Below are positions 11,260 through 24,200 of a stretch of DNA of 64,000 bases, one piece after another. Numbering within the stretch: the stretch's first letter is position 1; each line of letters starts with the position of its first letter. The stretch comes from Polytrichum commune (lineage: Eukaryota; Streptophyta; Polytrichopsida; Polytrichales; Polytrichaceae): positions 56,663,169 through 56,727,168 of the forward strand of contig OX485806.1 of NCBI GenBank assembly GCA_950295325.1. Direction: 5' to 3'. The notes under the pieces are model-generated. The model was not told the DNA's origin, made no database searches, and was given only the letters and a program-made list of their open reading frames with translations. Both the position numbers and the translations under genes were made by a program.

Positions 11260-12405
11260 ATCAATCATCACTGATCCGCTTCACAGCAAGAGGAAGAGGA
11301 AGAGGTCGTCTCTCAGGACAATTTGCTGCACCAAGGCCCGCTCCGACTTCGGCTCTAGCTCCGGCTCAATGACAATGGTCAAACCATTTGTCTGTCAATG
11401 ACACCAACGTAACTGCAAGAATAATTACTAGAGATCCACGAGCTCCAAACTGGGAAGATCGACAATGAAACCAAATCACTCATTAGAGCAAAACGGAAGG
11501 CATACATGGAAAGCCTAGAATTACTTGATCCCAGGGAAAGATTTGTAAGTGAATCTCATAAGTGGAATTTAATTCCAGCTCAAGAAGGTTTCATTCTTCA
11601 CAATCAAACTCCAAAGATGTGCAAGGAACGCTGGAATGCATTGCACAATGAATCTAAGCAAATCGCTAATCACCACGGTAGAACCGGGATGGCTCCTTAC
11701 TAGACCTTAACACGAGCAAAAAAAGAAGCTGAAAGGCTACCAAAGACCTTTAACAAGCCATACTATGAGCAAATGGAAGAGTTCCTCCTAAACAAACTAA
11801 GATTTGACATACTCCATATTCGGGGCACTAGTGCACTTAATGACGATGTATATCGACATGGCCTTACAAATTTGCAAAAAGATGAAAATGCATTGGATCT
11901 TAATGACAACCTCCCTGAACCGAAACCAGACACTGTAGAATATATCCAAGATACAGAGCCTATAAACTTGGACGCATATGTGGACTTACCTACATCAACT
12001 TCTCAACAACCTCGACCAACTAGACGTTCACACGTAGATGTTGGAGGTTCACCAAGTTCATCAAAAGCCAATACATGTGTTAAGCAAAAGTGGAAATACA
12101 CATTGAATCCTATCTTGGAGGTTGTTTCAATGGGAAATAAAGTTGTCGTGCAAGCTATTGATAGACAGAGTCAGGTGCATTCACTCGCACATGAAGCAGC
12201 TAAGGAAATTGATAATTGCAGACTGGAATACATGCGCGAAATTGAGTTGCGAAGGTTTGAATAAGAGTTGCTCATTGAAAGGAGAAGGTGGGAATACATG
12301 AAATAACGCGACACGCAAGCATCTGAAGATCACAAAAGCATGGTAGAGGTACTGAGTGAGATTTGTAGCTCACTAATGAATCGAAACAAGGTGCCAGTGG
12401 AGTGA
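11260..12405 (+). pseudogene. Broken Myb/SANT-like (trihelix) gene
   Basis: A plus-strand reading frame continues through several stops. It includes a trihelix/Myb-like domain at about 11490-11800 (KWNLIP, then QTPKMCKERWNALHNESKQI, the typical third helix). After it come an acidic linker with Pro/Ser and a C-terminal basic helical region ending near 12405 (MNRNKVPVE). In-frame stops at about 11466, 11701, 12262 and 12304 make it a pseudogene. Upstream, 11280-11345 is Arg/Gly- and Pro-rich. Proteins of this type accompany plant DNA transposons, but no element ends were found around it, so it could also be a decayed host transcription-factor copy. Confidence 0.6.
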
Positions 12406-14385
12406 TATGCACCTGAAACATTCATGTTAGTACGATTTGATATGCAAGACAATATATAGAGATATACTATAGATAATATAGACAATATTAAAAAAGACAC
12501 TATAAATTTTAAAAATAAGACAATAACGATGCATATTATCTTTTAACATTGGACATGTCTACAGTACACCTGAAGCTCTCGACATAATTGAGCACCAGAT
12601 ATCTCTTGATCTCTTGTCAAGGAAAACATTGGTTGTTAAAGGACACAAGAAAGAGTAGAGTGTACCAAACTGGGTCATATTGACAGGCCATTCACAAATG
12701 AAGTCTTCAGAGCAAGATCGACTTACCCGCCATCTAGATCTGGATGTCTACACCTTAGCGGACGACTCTCCATTGGGTTGGTATTTGCACCATTATTTGT
12801 CGCAACAACTTATAGGAAACTGAGCAACAACTATAGCGATCTTCAGGTTTGCCCAAAACTAGAGATCCCAGTACCCTTCTTCACTGGTTCTGCTTGGACC
12901 TATGCAATTTGCAAACTATCGATCTCAAATCGGACAGCTCAAAACAATGATCTTCCTTTAAAACCAATGAAGGATCAATGAACCTCAAACAATGAAGTTC
13001 GGAGGAGCCCTCAGATTTCTAGTCTTTTGAAAAGACTTAGTATCAGCTTGTGAAGTTGCAATCAAGAGGTTATATGAAAGCATTGAGGTTTTTCTTAGCA
13101 CAATCATGGAGTGCCTCTCAACTTGGTGTCTTGGTGTAAGTCTCGGCATGAAACACCAGAAAACCTTCTCATTGTTGATCCTGAATCACAATCGCAAGTG
13201 ATAGTTAAACGTTGAGGTTAATATATGTCAGTTGTCGGTTACCCCAAATTGTTTGAATTCCTGCACATGACCTATCAAACCTCAACGTTACAGAAGTGCC
13301 TCCTATAAAAGTGTACACGAAATTGAATGCACTTATCGTGGACCAAACGAATCGAGATTTCAAAAACTACAGTTAAGCACCAGACTAGGTACTTTACTAA
13401 CAACAATTAGGACCTACCCATAGGTGTGAACCCTCCTTTATTGGCTGTGTCTGTAGGACAGAGACTATGGATCGACTGTTTCAAGAGCCAAAATTTCTAA
13501 CCACTTTGCGTTCACACTTGGACGTTACTTGTTCATGCTATTTTTGGTTCAAATGATTTAATGTGGATGTTAACTATAGTTTTGTATATATATATATATA
13601 TATATATGACCAGTTAATTATAATTATTTTGACATTTGTTAATTAATTTTTTTAATTTTTTGGGTGATAAATGAATAGCTTTAGTCCTTAACCCGCATTT
13701 GAGAAGAAGGTGCACAAAATCCAAGAAAGGTTTGGTTATAGGTATAATGAATAGCCATGGACTGGAATGAGCAAAGTGGACAACTATAATTGTAGTCTTT
13801 CATAATAAAGGATAGGGCCTCACGGTTCTACCGTTTTTTTGTTATGCTCCAAGTCAATTTAGACAAATTAACCACAATCCTATAAGGGGTCATTTAGGGT
13901 CTAAAATGGATGAAAGTTGGTTGTGTTTTTTATGATTACTGATTGCAAATCTTTTTTATGTGAATTATATAATGAACTCATGATTTTAATAGTGGTTACC
14001 AGTTCATTGCTTGATCATTATGAAATTAATTTTACACCAACATATCATTACAACCTAATCTCGTTAATATGACAATCATTATTACGACACCCTCCATATT
14101 ACGCAACGCATTTTTGCGAGACCAAACTTTTTAATTCAAACCTCTTTCTTTTATATGACTACAATACTTGATAATGCGGCAATTTGAGTCTCCATTTTGT
14201 CATATTAAAGAGGTAGTTAATGCTAAAATTTCTTTCATCTATATTATGTACATCTAAGATACATTCATTTTTATTTGGGACCTACTTGGGAACTTCGCTT
14301 ATCATTGGGAACTTAATGATAATTAGGGTTACCAGTGTAGAATGGACATGATTAGGGTTAGAGTAGCCTCCTATCTAGTATGTTG
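12406..14385. other. Unassigned sequence with a short AT microsatellite
   Basis: Contains (TA)n at about 13584-13606. Fragments of open frame at 12650-12981 (plus) read as protein-like but match nothing I recognise and contain stops just outside. No element ends seen before the LTR start at 14391. Confidence 0.4.
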
Positions 14386-16367
14386 CCTTGTGTGGCCAAG
14401 AATCCTCCCCACCCTTGAATGCATCCTAGTCCGGGTGGGGAATCCTCTTTGCATTACCACTAGTCAATCATTCACCACGTGTAATTTTAATTGAATCAAT
14501 TGGGCGGGGTGTGCATAACACCATTGTATTAAAAACATTCAAGCATTCACAAACACTTGAGTCACATACAGTGTTACCAAGCACTACACCTAGCCATATC
14601 ACACTCGTTTCTAAGTCTAAATAAATAACCTATTTCTATGCCTCAAGCCATGGCACCAATTCCTCACTCATGCTTCTTAATTCCATGGCTAACAATCCAC
14701 CCTAGTTTCTAGCCTCTTCACCTCTTTCACTCTTGCTCGTCCTTACTTCAACTTCCCCTCATGGTTGTTGGGGGATGGCGAGCTGGGTGAGTTGGGTGGG
14801 TTCCTGGTGTGCGTTGACAACTGTTGCCGGCTCCCTTCTCGTGCCGATGTTAGACCCGAGAGCGATCGTTCCCCGTACCCCAGGTTGTTGATGCCTAGCC
14901 CCTTGGGGTGACCACTGAATTGTGCAAGCAGTTCATTGATCATCCCATCTCTCTTTCCCCTCACTCTCTCAACTCTTGCCTTGCACATTGGAAAGGGGTA
15001 GGCAGGTAGGCAGGCAACCTCCAAAAGCAATGCAACGTTAGATCTTAATCAAGAGAGAATCATCATCACGGGAGGATCCATCTCACAGTCTCCACACCAC
15101 ATCAACGGGGGCTTACATGGCCATCACAATAATACATTTGTCCAATGCTCAACCCCGCAGCCTAATAATTCCCCCCTCCCTCGGGGCCCCCGGAAATTTT
15201 CCACTCACAAAACCGCACCAATCCTGCAAGCAACCGCCTAAGCAACCCCATAGGCGTGGCAGCATGAACGCCTTAACATAACTTACTTACTTATGTAATC
15301 TTGATAATCCTTCCGGATTTTCCTTTTACCTACCCTTGACCACATCCCCCGAACTATTCTTCCCAAATCCGTTAACCGCAGACAAATAAACAAATCTGCT
15401 TCACACACAACTTGTTGCTTCGCCTCATGTTGTTCCTCCTCACCATGTTGCACAACTTCCCAGTGCCACGAGCTTCATCACACTGAATGACTTCTTGTTC
15501 CAAGCAGAAGGTACAAAGGTTGCATCACTCAAACAGAAAATGAACAGGATAAGATACCGCAAACATGACCTCTTCCGGGGCCGTGATCACGAAGGTCCGT
15601 AGAAGAAGCTTGCTACCTGCTGCTTCAACCTTCCTTCACTTTATTGTATTTATACCTAGTTCATGTCTGCATTAGCTCCAACTGAAACGGCAACCCCCCC
15701 TTGCCTTGCTGCATGCATGCCGTGCAATTCCACTAATGGCTCTTCCAATGTGGCCTAAACCCAACCGATCCCACTGCATGAGTCCCAAGGTCGCATTGTG
15801 ATGTGCCTTAAAAAATAAAAAAATAAAAAACCTGATGCCTGTCAAGGCCCCATGTCTCTCTCTGTGATGGTTGTTACTACTAGATAGCGATTGGATCATC
15901 ATGATTTTTCCTTCTCATTCAAAAGCCTTTGAATGTGAACTGGCAAGCCTCAAGAGCTTGACCCTAAAAGTTTTGTGGACAATTAGGGTGCAAAACTGCT
16001 TGGATCCAATCTTAACACGGTAGCACTCCCAATCTTCAGGAGGACACATGCTGATTACATAAGCCTGTACATTGCATACATTCTATCTATGCACCAACTC
16101 GGTCCCCATAAGCCCAATCTTCTTCACTTCAAGAATCTTCCCAAATCCTTGGAGGTCTTCACAATCTTTAGAAGGATGCCAAACTCAAAATTAATCAAGC
16201 TTGCACCCGTTACATCTCCCAATTTTGAACTCACTCCACGTCCTTATTCAGCAATCTCCAAAGGAGATATCATCACCTTAACAATTTCAAAAAAATAGTC
16301 ACTACTACTGACTTTTGAGGGTACCCAAGAGATTCTTAGCCTTGTGACCCGATAAACTCAACGAACG
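14386..16367 (+). mobile_element. Family-A LTR, left part (split by the CACTA element)
   Basis: Starts TGTGGCC at 14391, followed by the family-A start block (CCCACCCTTGAATGCATCC, TAGTCCGGGTGGGG). The flanking 5 bp is CCTTG (14386-14390). At 16367 the sequence is interrupted by the CACTA terminus. The matching LTR end is at 59264, followed by TCTTG, one mismatch from CCTTG. The two parts total about 3.2 kb, nearly twice the other copies (1.5-1.7 kb), so there may be another unseen insertion or a longer subfamily. The open frame at 14743-15030 is not convincing as a gene. Confidence 0.55.
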
Positions 16368-17100
16368 CACTAGTAGAAATCTTGTCCATTATGACCATGG
16401 AATCAATGACTGCATGTCCTCAAGTACTCATTCAATGACTCAATCGCGCGCCACATTCAGTTTCGCTGACGTGTACAAACGCAAAGTCATTGTTCAGTCA
16501 CGGTGGTTTATCCTGGATGAAATGTGTTCAACGGAACCCCAAACATTCGTGAATCTGTGAGTTGTACCTTCCAATTCATCCACAACATGGGGATGCGCGA
16601 AGACAATTCCTATGTGACAAATCTGTAGTCATTTGCATGTTGGCCCTGAGTGGGGCATACTATGTCATGACTCTATAATATCTTGTAACCAACACTAGGC
16701 CCACGTGTACATTGAGGGACGTGTCACACTGAAATTGATGAAGGGTTTAGGACCATCATCGTGGTAATGACGAGTCGCCGTAATGACTTAAAACACAACC
16801 GATAATGACTAGACATTTTCCAGACAATGAGGTGGCATGCCACTTCATTAATGATGTCAACAATTAACATGTACTAGTTGACATGGTAGACATTCATAGA
16901 CAAAGCGCTTGAATACATGTCATCACTACTGTTGTGGATAATCAATTTTAGTGGCTTTCAATGTAGCCATCTTCGCACTTCAAGGGCCATGTCACGTACA
17001 CAATGTCGTCCATCAACAAGTCATATTGGACTCATACTCTAGTCATATTATAATTTCCCATACTTGAATGTATTTCCCGATAAAATCAATGTTTAGCATG
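16368..17100. promoter_or_regulatory. CACTA left subterminal region
   Basis: Non-coding sequence behind the CACTA end with scattered AATGACT, AGTCATT, TAATGACG, ACGTGTCA and GGCATGCC motifs, the usual arrangement for transposase-binding subterminal repeats. It lies next to the 3' end of the TnpD gene. Confidence 0.5.
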
Positions 17101-17249
17101 TTTCCACCTACACTCATCTTTACCATGTATCCATGTACAAATGAGTGCAGAAAAAATCCCCCCTCCATTACCTGCAACCGCCCCCACTCTCCAAGATAAC
17201 ATTTTTTCTCAACTCAACCATAAATGTCTTCATATGTTCTCACACACAC

Positions 17250-17893
17250 CTAAAATCTTGCCACTGCCAACAAATTATCCGAATTTGAAAGTTCTATGGC
17301 TCCAACTAGTGAGACTGTGGTGGGCGATGGATTCAAACGCTCTGCTGTGTCCATTCCATCTGCTTGTGTGCCTGTACTAATGAATACATCCGTGGTGCAT
17401 TGTTCATGTCTTCTTGCGCGTGCCTCCTTTGCTAACACAACTCTCCACCCCGGTCTGCCCATTTCCTCTGACCAAAATACTTGTGTTGTTTGGCTGGGAA
17501 AAATAAACGGCTCGGACATCTTCGGCACTTTGTGGCGGAAATTAACGACCATGAATCCGGCATCATCTCTTACATAAGTAGGATTACCCCGATTGTCGCA
17601 TTGTTTCATCCACTTGCACCTAAAAAATATAACATGGGTTTGAAGATGGCCATAGTTCAATTTGAGGATATCCTTTAAAACTCCCACATAGTTCAATGTT
17701 GTTGATGCCGACTCCATCGAGGATATGTAAAACACGGAGGCCACACCGTTGTCATAAGTTTGTAGCGTGGCGGATTGCGGGTCCTCTACCCGAAAGTGGT
17801 TTCCATAGGCCTTCATCCTCGTGTACCGCGTGGCTAGTTGTGATGGTCTACTACACAACAACACTCGGTCCATGTCATCCGCGTTGTTGGGGT
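17250..17893 (-). pseudogene. CACTA TnpD transposase, C-terminal exon part 2 (DUF4216)
   Basis: Encodes the C-terminal DUF4216 domain that ends plant CACTA TnpD proteins. Recognisable segments are YNGVAS-type beta strand text (YDNGVASVFY), VLKDILKLNYG, FFRCKWMK, RDDAGFMVVNFRHK, SEPFIFPSQTTQVFW and WRVVLAKEARARR, followed by a variable tail to the stop at 17250. The frame is open, but its 5' side is interrupted at 17893/17894 by a solo LTR. Deleting the LTR and one GGGGT copy joins it in frame to 19381-19500. It is the last coding part of the gene whose other pieces lie at 19381-19948 and 41740-44430. Confidence 0.82.
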
Positions 17894-19380
17894 TGTGAGC
17901 CCTAAACCCTCACCCTTAAGCGTCCTAGTCCAGATGAGGGTATGTGGCTTACATCCACCACTCAGCACCTTCTACCCCACTAATATGATTCGTACCCTCC
18001 TAACAAATGAATATTAACACAATAATTTATTCATGGATGAAGGTACAAGCATTTAGCAATGCTTATTTTTCTTTGGTCCTCCCTTCACTGTTTCTCAACA
18101 TTAAAAACTCAAAACCCAATTCCACACTATCAATCCTAGGGTGTAAGCATCACATTTTGAAGCTCATTACCCCGCTAACCCCACACTTCCCTAGCCTAAC
18201 CCTTGTTTCTACTTAATTAGTGAGTTCAACCTTTGGGGGAACCCCCTCAGAGTCGGCCGAGCCCCCGTAAAAACCTTCAGTCCCAGTCCCCCAGCCCCAG
18301 ATCTACGTTGTTCCTAGCGGTTGACGCCCGTCATGCATCCTCTTTGGGTTTCTTTCTACACCTCCCCTCCAGGGGCTTCCCTCGGCCTAAGCCCTTAGCT
18401 ACGGTTACCTTACCCCCTTCCTGCAGCTCGAAGTTCATCCCGTCTTCACTGGATGTTGAGCCCATTGCCTAAGTTGATTCCCCTACATCTGCCACACTTT
18501 GGTATTTCCCCATCCCGTCGATTGACTACAACCCAGTTCAACCACAATTCGTAGCAATCTGTCCGAGGATGTTGCTCGTCGAATCCCCGTACTCAGCCAT
18601 CAATCCGAACCGCAGGGACCGGGCAACCATAATTTGAAGTCGCTGCACCCCCTGGCTTAATCGAGCTGCATGCAGAAATTCTTACCGAAAAAAAAAACAA
18701 CCAGTGCAATGTGGCTCGTTGAATGCGGTGCCACCCACATTGCACTTCAGAAATTGATTAACCCAATGTCGTGGCTGCTTTGAGCGTGGTTCGGCACCCT
18801 GCCTCTTCCCTGGTCCTAGATCCTTCATTTTCTACTCCAATTCCTTGCCGTCCTCTTGCTGAACTGCTCTTCGTACCAGGTGCGCAAGCAGCACCTCCTT
18901 CGCATCCAACCATGTCCCCCGAGCGTGATCAGCTTCAGTCCATTTCTTCCTCGGAGATCTCTCTGGCCGCATTCCCTCGATTGCCCCTTGCTTCCCCTGG
19001 CCATAGCCGCCCCCAGACGCATTGAGAGAGAGCCAACCGAAAACAGACCAGGGGCTTCTCTTCGGTCCCGGCCCGAAAATTGTTAGGGGTGAGGTGCACC
19101 CCCCCTTAATCAAACAGTTGCTAAGCCTAACTCAATTGGGTTGAACCCCGCCCCTATTAACCAACTTCCTACCTACCACTACGGCTTGGCATTTCCTTAC
19201 TATTGCCTTACTAAAGTCAACCAATAACCCCCACCATTATACTTAATGGTCTAAAAACCACACACACATGCTTCTACTTTTTTTATGTTTTTAATATTAT
19301 CAACGCAAAGTCAAAACTCAAGTCTTAATGAACTTTCAGGTTAAATAACCTGAGTGAACCTGTATTGGGCTCACAGGGGT
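17889..19380 (+). mobile_element. Solo LTR, family A, inside the CACTA transposase gene
   Basis: LTR 17894-19375 (1,482 bp) starting TGTGAGCCC and ending GGGCTCACA, an 8- to 9-bp terminal inverted repeat. It is flanked by a perfect 5-bp duplication GGGGT (17889-17893 and 19376-19380). The start block ACCCTTAAGCGTCCTAGTCC is the family-A signature. No internal retroelement coding sequence is present, so it is a solo LTR. It splits one coding exon of TnpD. Confidence 0.88.
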
Positions 19381-19948
19381 CCATGGGGTCCACGGGGTGC
19401 CTGTGCACTGCATCTTTGATCCATTTCTCGAAAAGAGGGATGTCGGGGTTTGTTCCCTTTTCGTCTTCCCATTGCCTACACATGCCCACCTACCACAATC
19501 AATGCATGTATTCCAAATTTCAATAGACAATCTTGCATTGTTTCCATTTACTAGTCAGCAGACGATGGTGAATGGATGAACTACTGGCCAATCGATAATT
19601 GCGTTGTTTGTTTATGACAGTGTGTTCAGGGGCAGAGGTCCACAATGACTGCTGTTATTTCTGTCATTGTGTACTACTTGTATGTAACACACAGTCGTTC
19701 CCTGGTTTTGTATAGCTGAAAAATGACTCACCTATGCCAAGGTTCCATGAGAGACAAATTCGACAGTGCATATTGGTGGGCAAGATCTCTCAGTGCTGGT
19801 GACATCAAGTACTTCGCTCCCGCCCCTTCCACCACCTCCTCTGCATCTCCACACTCTTCATCCACGTCCCAAACCCGGCGGTCAACAACCTTAAATCTTT
19901 GTAAATACTCTGTTATGAATCCGAGGCATTCATCCCTCACATATCCCT
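19381..19948 (-). pseudogene. CACTA TnpD transposase, exons between DUF4218 and DUF4216
   Basis: Minus strand. The first piece (about 19725-19948) encodes AEGYVRDECLGFITEYLQ and then an acidic linker, RDLAHQYALSNLSLMEPWHR, the conserved region after DUF4218. It ends at a canonical donor, AG before GTGAGT, near 19727. After an intron, the second piece (about 19381-19500) encodes PLFEKWIKDAVHRHP and runs straight into the solo-LTR boundary. The upstream boundary at 19948-19960 is the target duplication of the MULE. Removing the MULE joins this exon in frame with EACMA at 41752. Confidence 0.78.
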
Positions 19949-19960
19949 CCGCCATGCACG

Positions 19961-20040
19961 GATGACACAGCTATGTCAGCGTAGAGGAGAGCGAAGAGCG
20001 AAGAGCGGAGAGCGGAGAGGAAGAAAAAATAGCAAACTTG
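19961..20040. repeat. MULE left terminal inverted repeat
   Basis: Contains GTCAGCGTAGAG followed by several GAGAGCGAA/GAGAGCGGA units, the counterpart of 41700-41739. The left copy is expanded by internal short tandem repeats. Confidence 0.6.
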
Positions 20041-20559
20041 TCAGACTAAATATAGAAATTTTAAAAATAGCAACGAATATACTTGGAATATTCTAGAATA
20101 TCCCAAAAATAGCAAAATGTAAGACCTATTTATGTGGAATGGATAGTTCCAAAAATAAATGAAAATGATCTGAATTTGAAATGGACTTGTTAAATTTAGA
20201 AGACGGGAGGTGCAAAAATGATATAAAAATTATGATAAAATAGATAAGTATATGATTTAAACCAATGGTGATTCCAAAAAAGAATAATTGAAAATGATTT
20301 TATCGAGTTTGGTATAATTGAAGAATGAGTCAATGAAAATACAAATGGCGACCAACTTGCTTCGTTTTTATTCCATCACTTTTATGTTTGTCCTATAAGT
20401 GAGTCAATTGTAGAGCTTGGACTCCCACAATTATTGTTTGTGGTGGAAGAGATTATCTACAAATGAATATATATAAGGACATAAGTTAGACTCGTATCCA
20501 ATACGGATGTAGAATGTTTAGGGATACAATGGGAGAGGAGAGAGACATGTTCGCTGGCC
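20041..20559. other. AT-rich MULE left arm
   Basis: No coding sequence seen; probably subterminal or promoter sequence for the plus-strand frame that follows. Confidence 0.4.
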
Positions 20560-21026
20560 TAGGATGGGAGAAGGAGATTAGGAGTCTAGGAGATCCCCAT
20601 GTTCCTTTTAATCCATCGCCGGAACATGACAAAGGTGCTGGAAAGCAATGTAGTGATGACTACGAACTCACTCCATTTTCGCAGTCCACATAAGCCTGGA
20701 GGTGGAGGATGCAGGAGGAGCAGAAACAATATGCAAAGAAAAATAAAACGCGAGCGGATGTGTAGGAGAAAGACGCTGATGTGAATGAAGACGCTGATTT
20801 GAATGAAGAAAAGAAGACCAATAGGGAGGATGAGGTGAAGGTAGTAGGCGAATCTTTAAGGTCTTTGTCGTTTCGCAAGAGGATGAGAGGATTGTCGCCG
20901 CATCGTCGTCCACTAAAGGATCGAATGAGGGATAAAACGGTGTCATACATTAATTTGCTTCGACCGGGTCCACCTCCATCAAGAAGGGACGATGAACCAT
21001 CTAGAAGGTTGGCGAAACAGAAGTAG
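20560..21026 (+). pseudogene. Broken charged ORF near the MULE left end
   Basis: A plus-strand frame reads WRMQEEQKQYAKKNKTRADV, then a stop near 20772, then a highly charged continuation (NEDADLNEEKKTNRED, SLRSLSFRKRMRGLSPHRR, PPPSRRDDEPSRRLAKQK) to 21026. No known domain. The nuclear-localisation-like basic clusters and its position, convergent with the transposase, suggest an accessory MULE protein or a captured exon. Low confidence. Confidence 0.35.
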
Positions 21027-21255
21027 ATTTGATAGACATAGGTAGCACTTTCAAATTGAACATGAAATGTTCAACCGGAAGATAGAGACATGGCACATTT
21101 AAATATTGTAATACAAAATTTTGAAGAGAATAAAAATAATCCATGAGATTATATTTATTATAGCAATCAATTATGAGTTCACATTCGGTCCAGAACTGAC
21201 CACATCCATTAGGACAAAATGTAGTGCTAGGATGAGAGTAATTCTAGGAAGTAGA

Positions 21256-24200
21256 CTATGTCAAGAGGCCCCCTTTGATGATGAGTTTGACCTCATTGAA
21301 GCTAAAGGTAGGGGCGTGAATGAACAAGTCAACTTCGGGGTCTACATTAGAGACCTTGACAAATATGAAGTAGAGGTGCTTACAATGCAGGAACGAATTT
21401 CGTTTACGGCCAAACTTTGATATCATATCCTTGAAGGCCGGGCAATTACACTCCGGCAGGGAACTGATTGTGAGTTGGTAAATTGATTGAATAGGTGCGG
21501 GTTTGGACTGCAACATGATAACGCAACCAAATCCAAGGCGTGGAATCATGGTCACCTTCAAAATGGTCCCATCCATAGCTCGTGTAGATGCGACCATCTG
21601 CATTTGTTTTGTTGATGGTGCGGTTGCAAACCGTCTTGTAGTTTTGGACTGTCTGGAAGAAGGATACGAGTCTGGGTTGGCAGGAACGTCCACTTCAGAG
21701 AGGTCGAGTGGAGGAGCCGATGTGTTGAAGAGGCAAGTGGGCGTGATGCGCTCTTTTTGAGGGAGCTGAAAGTCGGCGTTCTCAAGCTTAAGGATCTCTG
21801 GACAAGTGAGGTTGGTACCAATTTTGACATGCCACACGGGCGGGATTGGAGGTCGTTCTTGGTCTGCAGAGAATTTGTCGACTCACTTGCGACGGGATCC
21901 TTTGACACAACGTTCAATGTCGTCTGGGCAAAAAAAAACTTCTCGACCTCAGGTGTTGTGAATTTGTAATAGTTCCAAACTCCAATGTATGCCGGTGCAG
22001 GGGTGCTCTTGGAGTTGGAGACGATTTTGGCAGTGCATTTCTTCTTTGTGACAGCATGCATGGCCCAACATGCTTTGGAGGAATTGTAAGGAACTCGAGC
22101 AATATGCCAGAGCTTCTCGTCCACATTGGATTCTTGTACGGCAGTGACACGACGGAAATCCAATCCAGTAGGAGGGGGTAGTGGAACTGTAGTAAGTTTT
22201 CTGCTAGGGCTTAAAAACAACAAACCCAGGGAACAAGGTCTCCAAGAAGACTGAGCTAGTGTCTATAAGGGTTAATGTCACATTGGATTAAGGTTCACAA
22301 TAACATTATAGGGTAATTCTCATTCTTGACTCTCTTCCATCTTAAATTATCCCATCCTTTCTCTTCTTTATTAGTTCATATGTGATGGTTCGGTAGCGAA
22401 TGTTGTCTGTCCTATCTTTCAGGTAGGTACTATCACTCTAAGGTTCGACCTATTTCCGTCGTGAATTTGGACTATAGTCTCATAAATTTCGTAACCTCGG
22501 ACAATTGTCTTTGAGTATCCGGTCCATAGTCATCCAATGGATTTTCATCCTATTGGGGTTAGTATCATTTGATTTCCCTAAAACAACATCACAAGATCTT
22601 CAATTCAAACTCAAATTATCTCATTCAATACAATGGATTAGTTGATTATTTTATTCGCATTAATCTTTATTTGATAACTTATCTCAATCATGAACCATCA
22701 TCCATGCCATTTCGGTCTACAATCTCTGCACATTCCAAGATAGAATAACAACACGGGACTATATTCCATATTAATTCTTAAGCCTTAGGTGTCTGAGTGT
22801 TATTCCAGCCAATCAATTATGTAATTTCAATCGTTTCTACTTCAATTCATTATCTCGACATTGCAATGTAATCTCGCACGCTCGGCAATGATGCCCAGTG
22901 CATCTCTCAGCCTGCATTTCCATTTCATCAGGGACTAGCCTATCTGTATTCCCATCATTAAACAACACTCCTCTAATCCCTAACAACTCCCATCATCATC
23001 TCTCTCTCTTCCCTTACATGCTGCTCATTCTCCCCTGCGACTGTAGTCTTTCTCGGCTCCTTGTAGTAACGCTACGCCTCAACCCTCTGACCTATCTCTC
23101 TGGTCTCTCTCTTATCTTTGCCTATGATCGGATGTTCTTATCCTTACCGGCTCTCTGTAACTCCAATTAGGTAATTCCTCCCACATTACACTCCAATATT
23201 ATCTCTCTGATAAAGCTCCGATAGACCATAGTCCGTTTATCGCTGCCTCGTTTTGCTTCTCTCTCTATTACAATTTGCTCAATATTGAGGTTCACGGCTT
23301 GACTGACGCTCAAGGATATGTCGTACATAAGCCTCTGTAATTTCACTCTTCGGATGCCTCTCAACAAATTGATCTGCCCGGACCTTCAGGCAACTTCTTC
23401 GGTCTCTTTCTCAATTTTCTCTCATACAGTTTATCTCAAGGCTTTCTTCATTTTTTATTATTACATTTCCAATCTCTCCAGTCGGTATCTCTATTTTTTG
23501 ATGCACATTCACTCACTCTCTTCGCCACATTATTTCTTCCTTCGAAATGCTTTCGATCTTATCGGTTCTGTTAGGCGGTTTGTTTCACAGACAATCACAT
23601 TCTTACATTCTCTATCTCATTGCAACCTAAACTTCTCACTTACATTCTTACTCACTCCAATCACTCCTTGCACATCCTGACATTGCTTTCATACACTTGC
23701 ATACTCCGCAAAAACACTTAATTACTTTCAAATTGATTACAATATCAAAACTTCACTCTATCACAGAGTTGAAGTTAAGTTTTTCACTCGGCATTTGGCC
23801 GACCCTACTCATTCTTCGCTTATCAGCGACTACTCTAGACTATAGCCTGAATACACTTTTTGATTATGGCCTGTCTTCTCTCTTGGCCGATAGTCTCTTA
23901 TCGTCTCCCTCTCTCAGGCGGTTACAACTATTTCCTGAGGTCCTTTGGTTTCTAAAACCACTGTAAAAATCCTTTCATCTGACTATAGTCCGATTTTTCC
24001 ATCCCTTTGTCCAAAAACTTGGCTAAAAAATGCCTCTATTTAGACTATAGCCCAAAAATCTGCTCTACAGGAACCTCGAGCACTGTCGGGGAGGACTCCT
24101 CGATGATGGTAGGCAAAGGTGAAGCGTGAGATCTTGTGGTTCTTTGAGCGACACGAGGGCAAGAGAAGTTGAGGGTGTCAGGGCGGTGGGTTTCATCGTC

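Noticed and set aside
22898-23966. Plus-strand proteins in the family-B LTR.
   Set aside because: Phe/Ser/Leu low-complexity text produced by pyrimidine-rich DNA; no domain.
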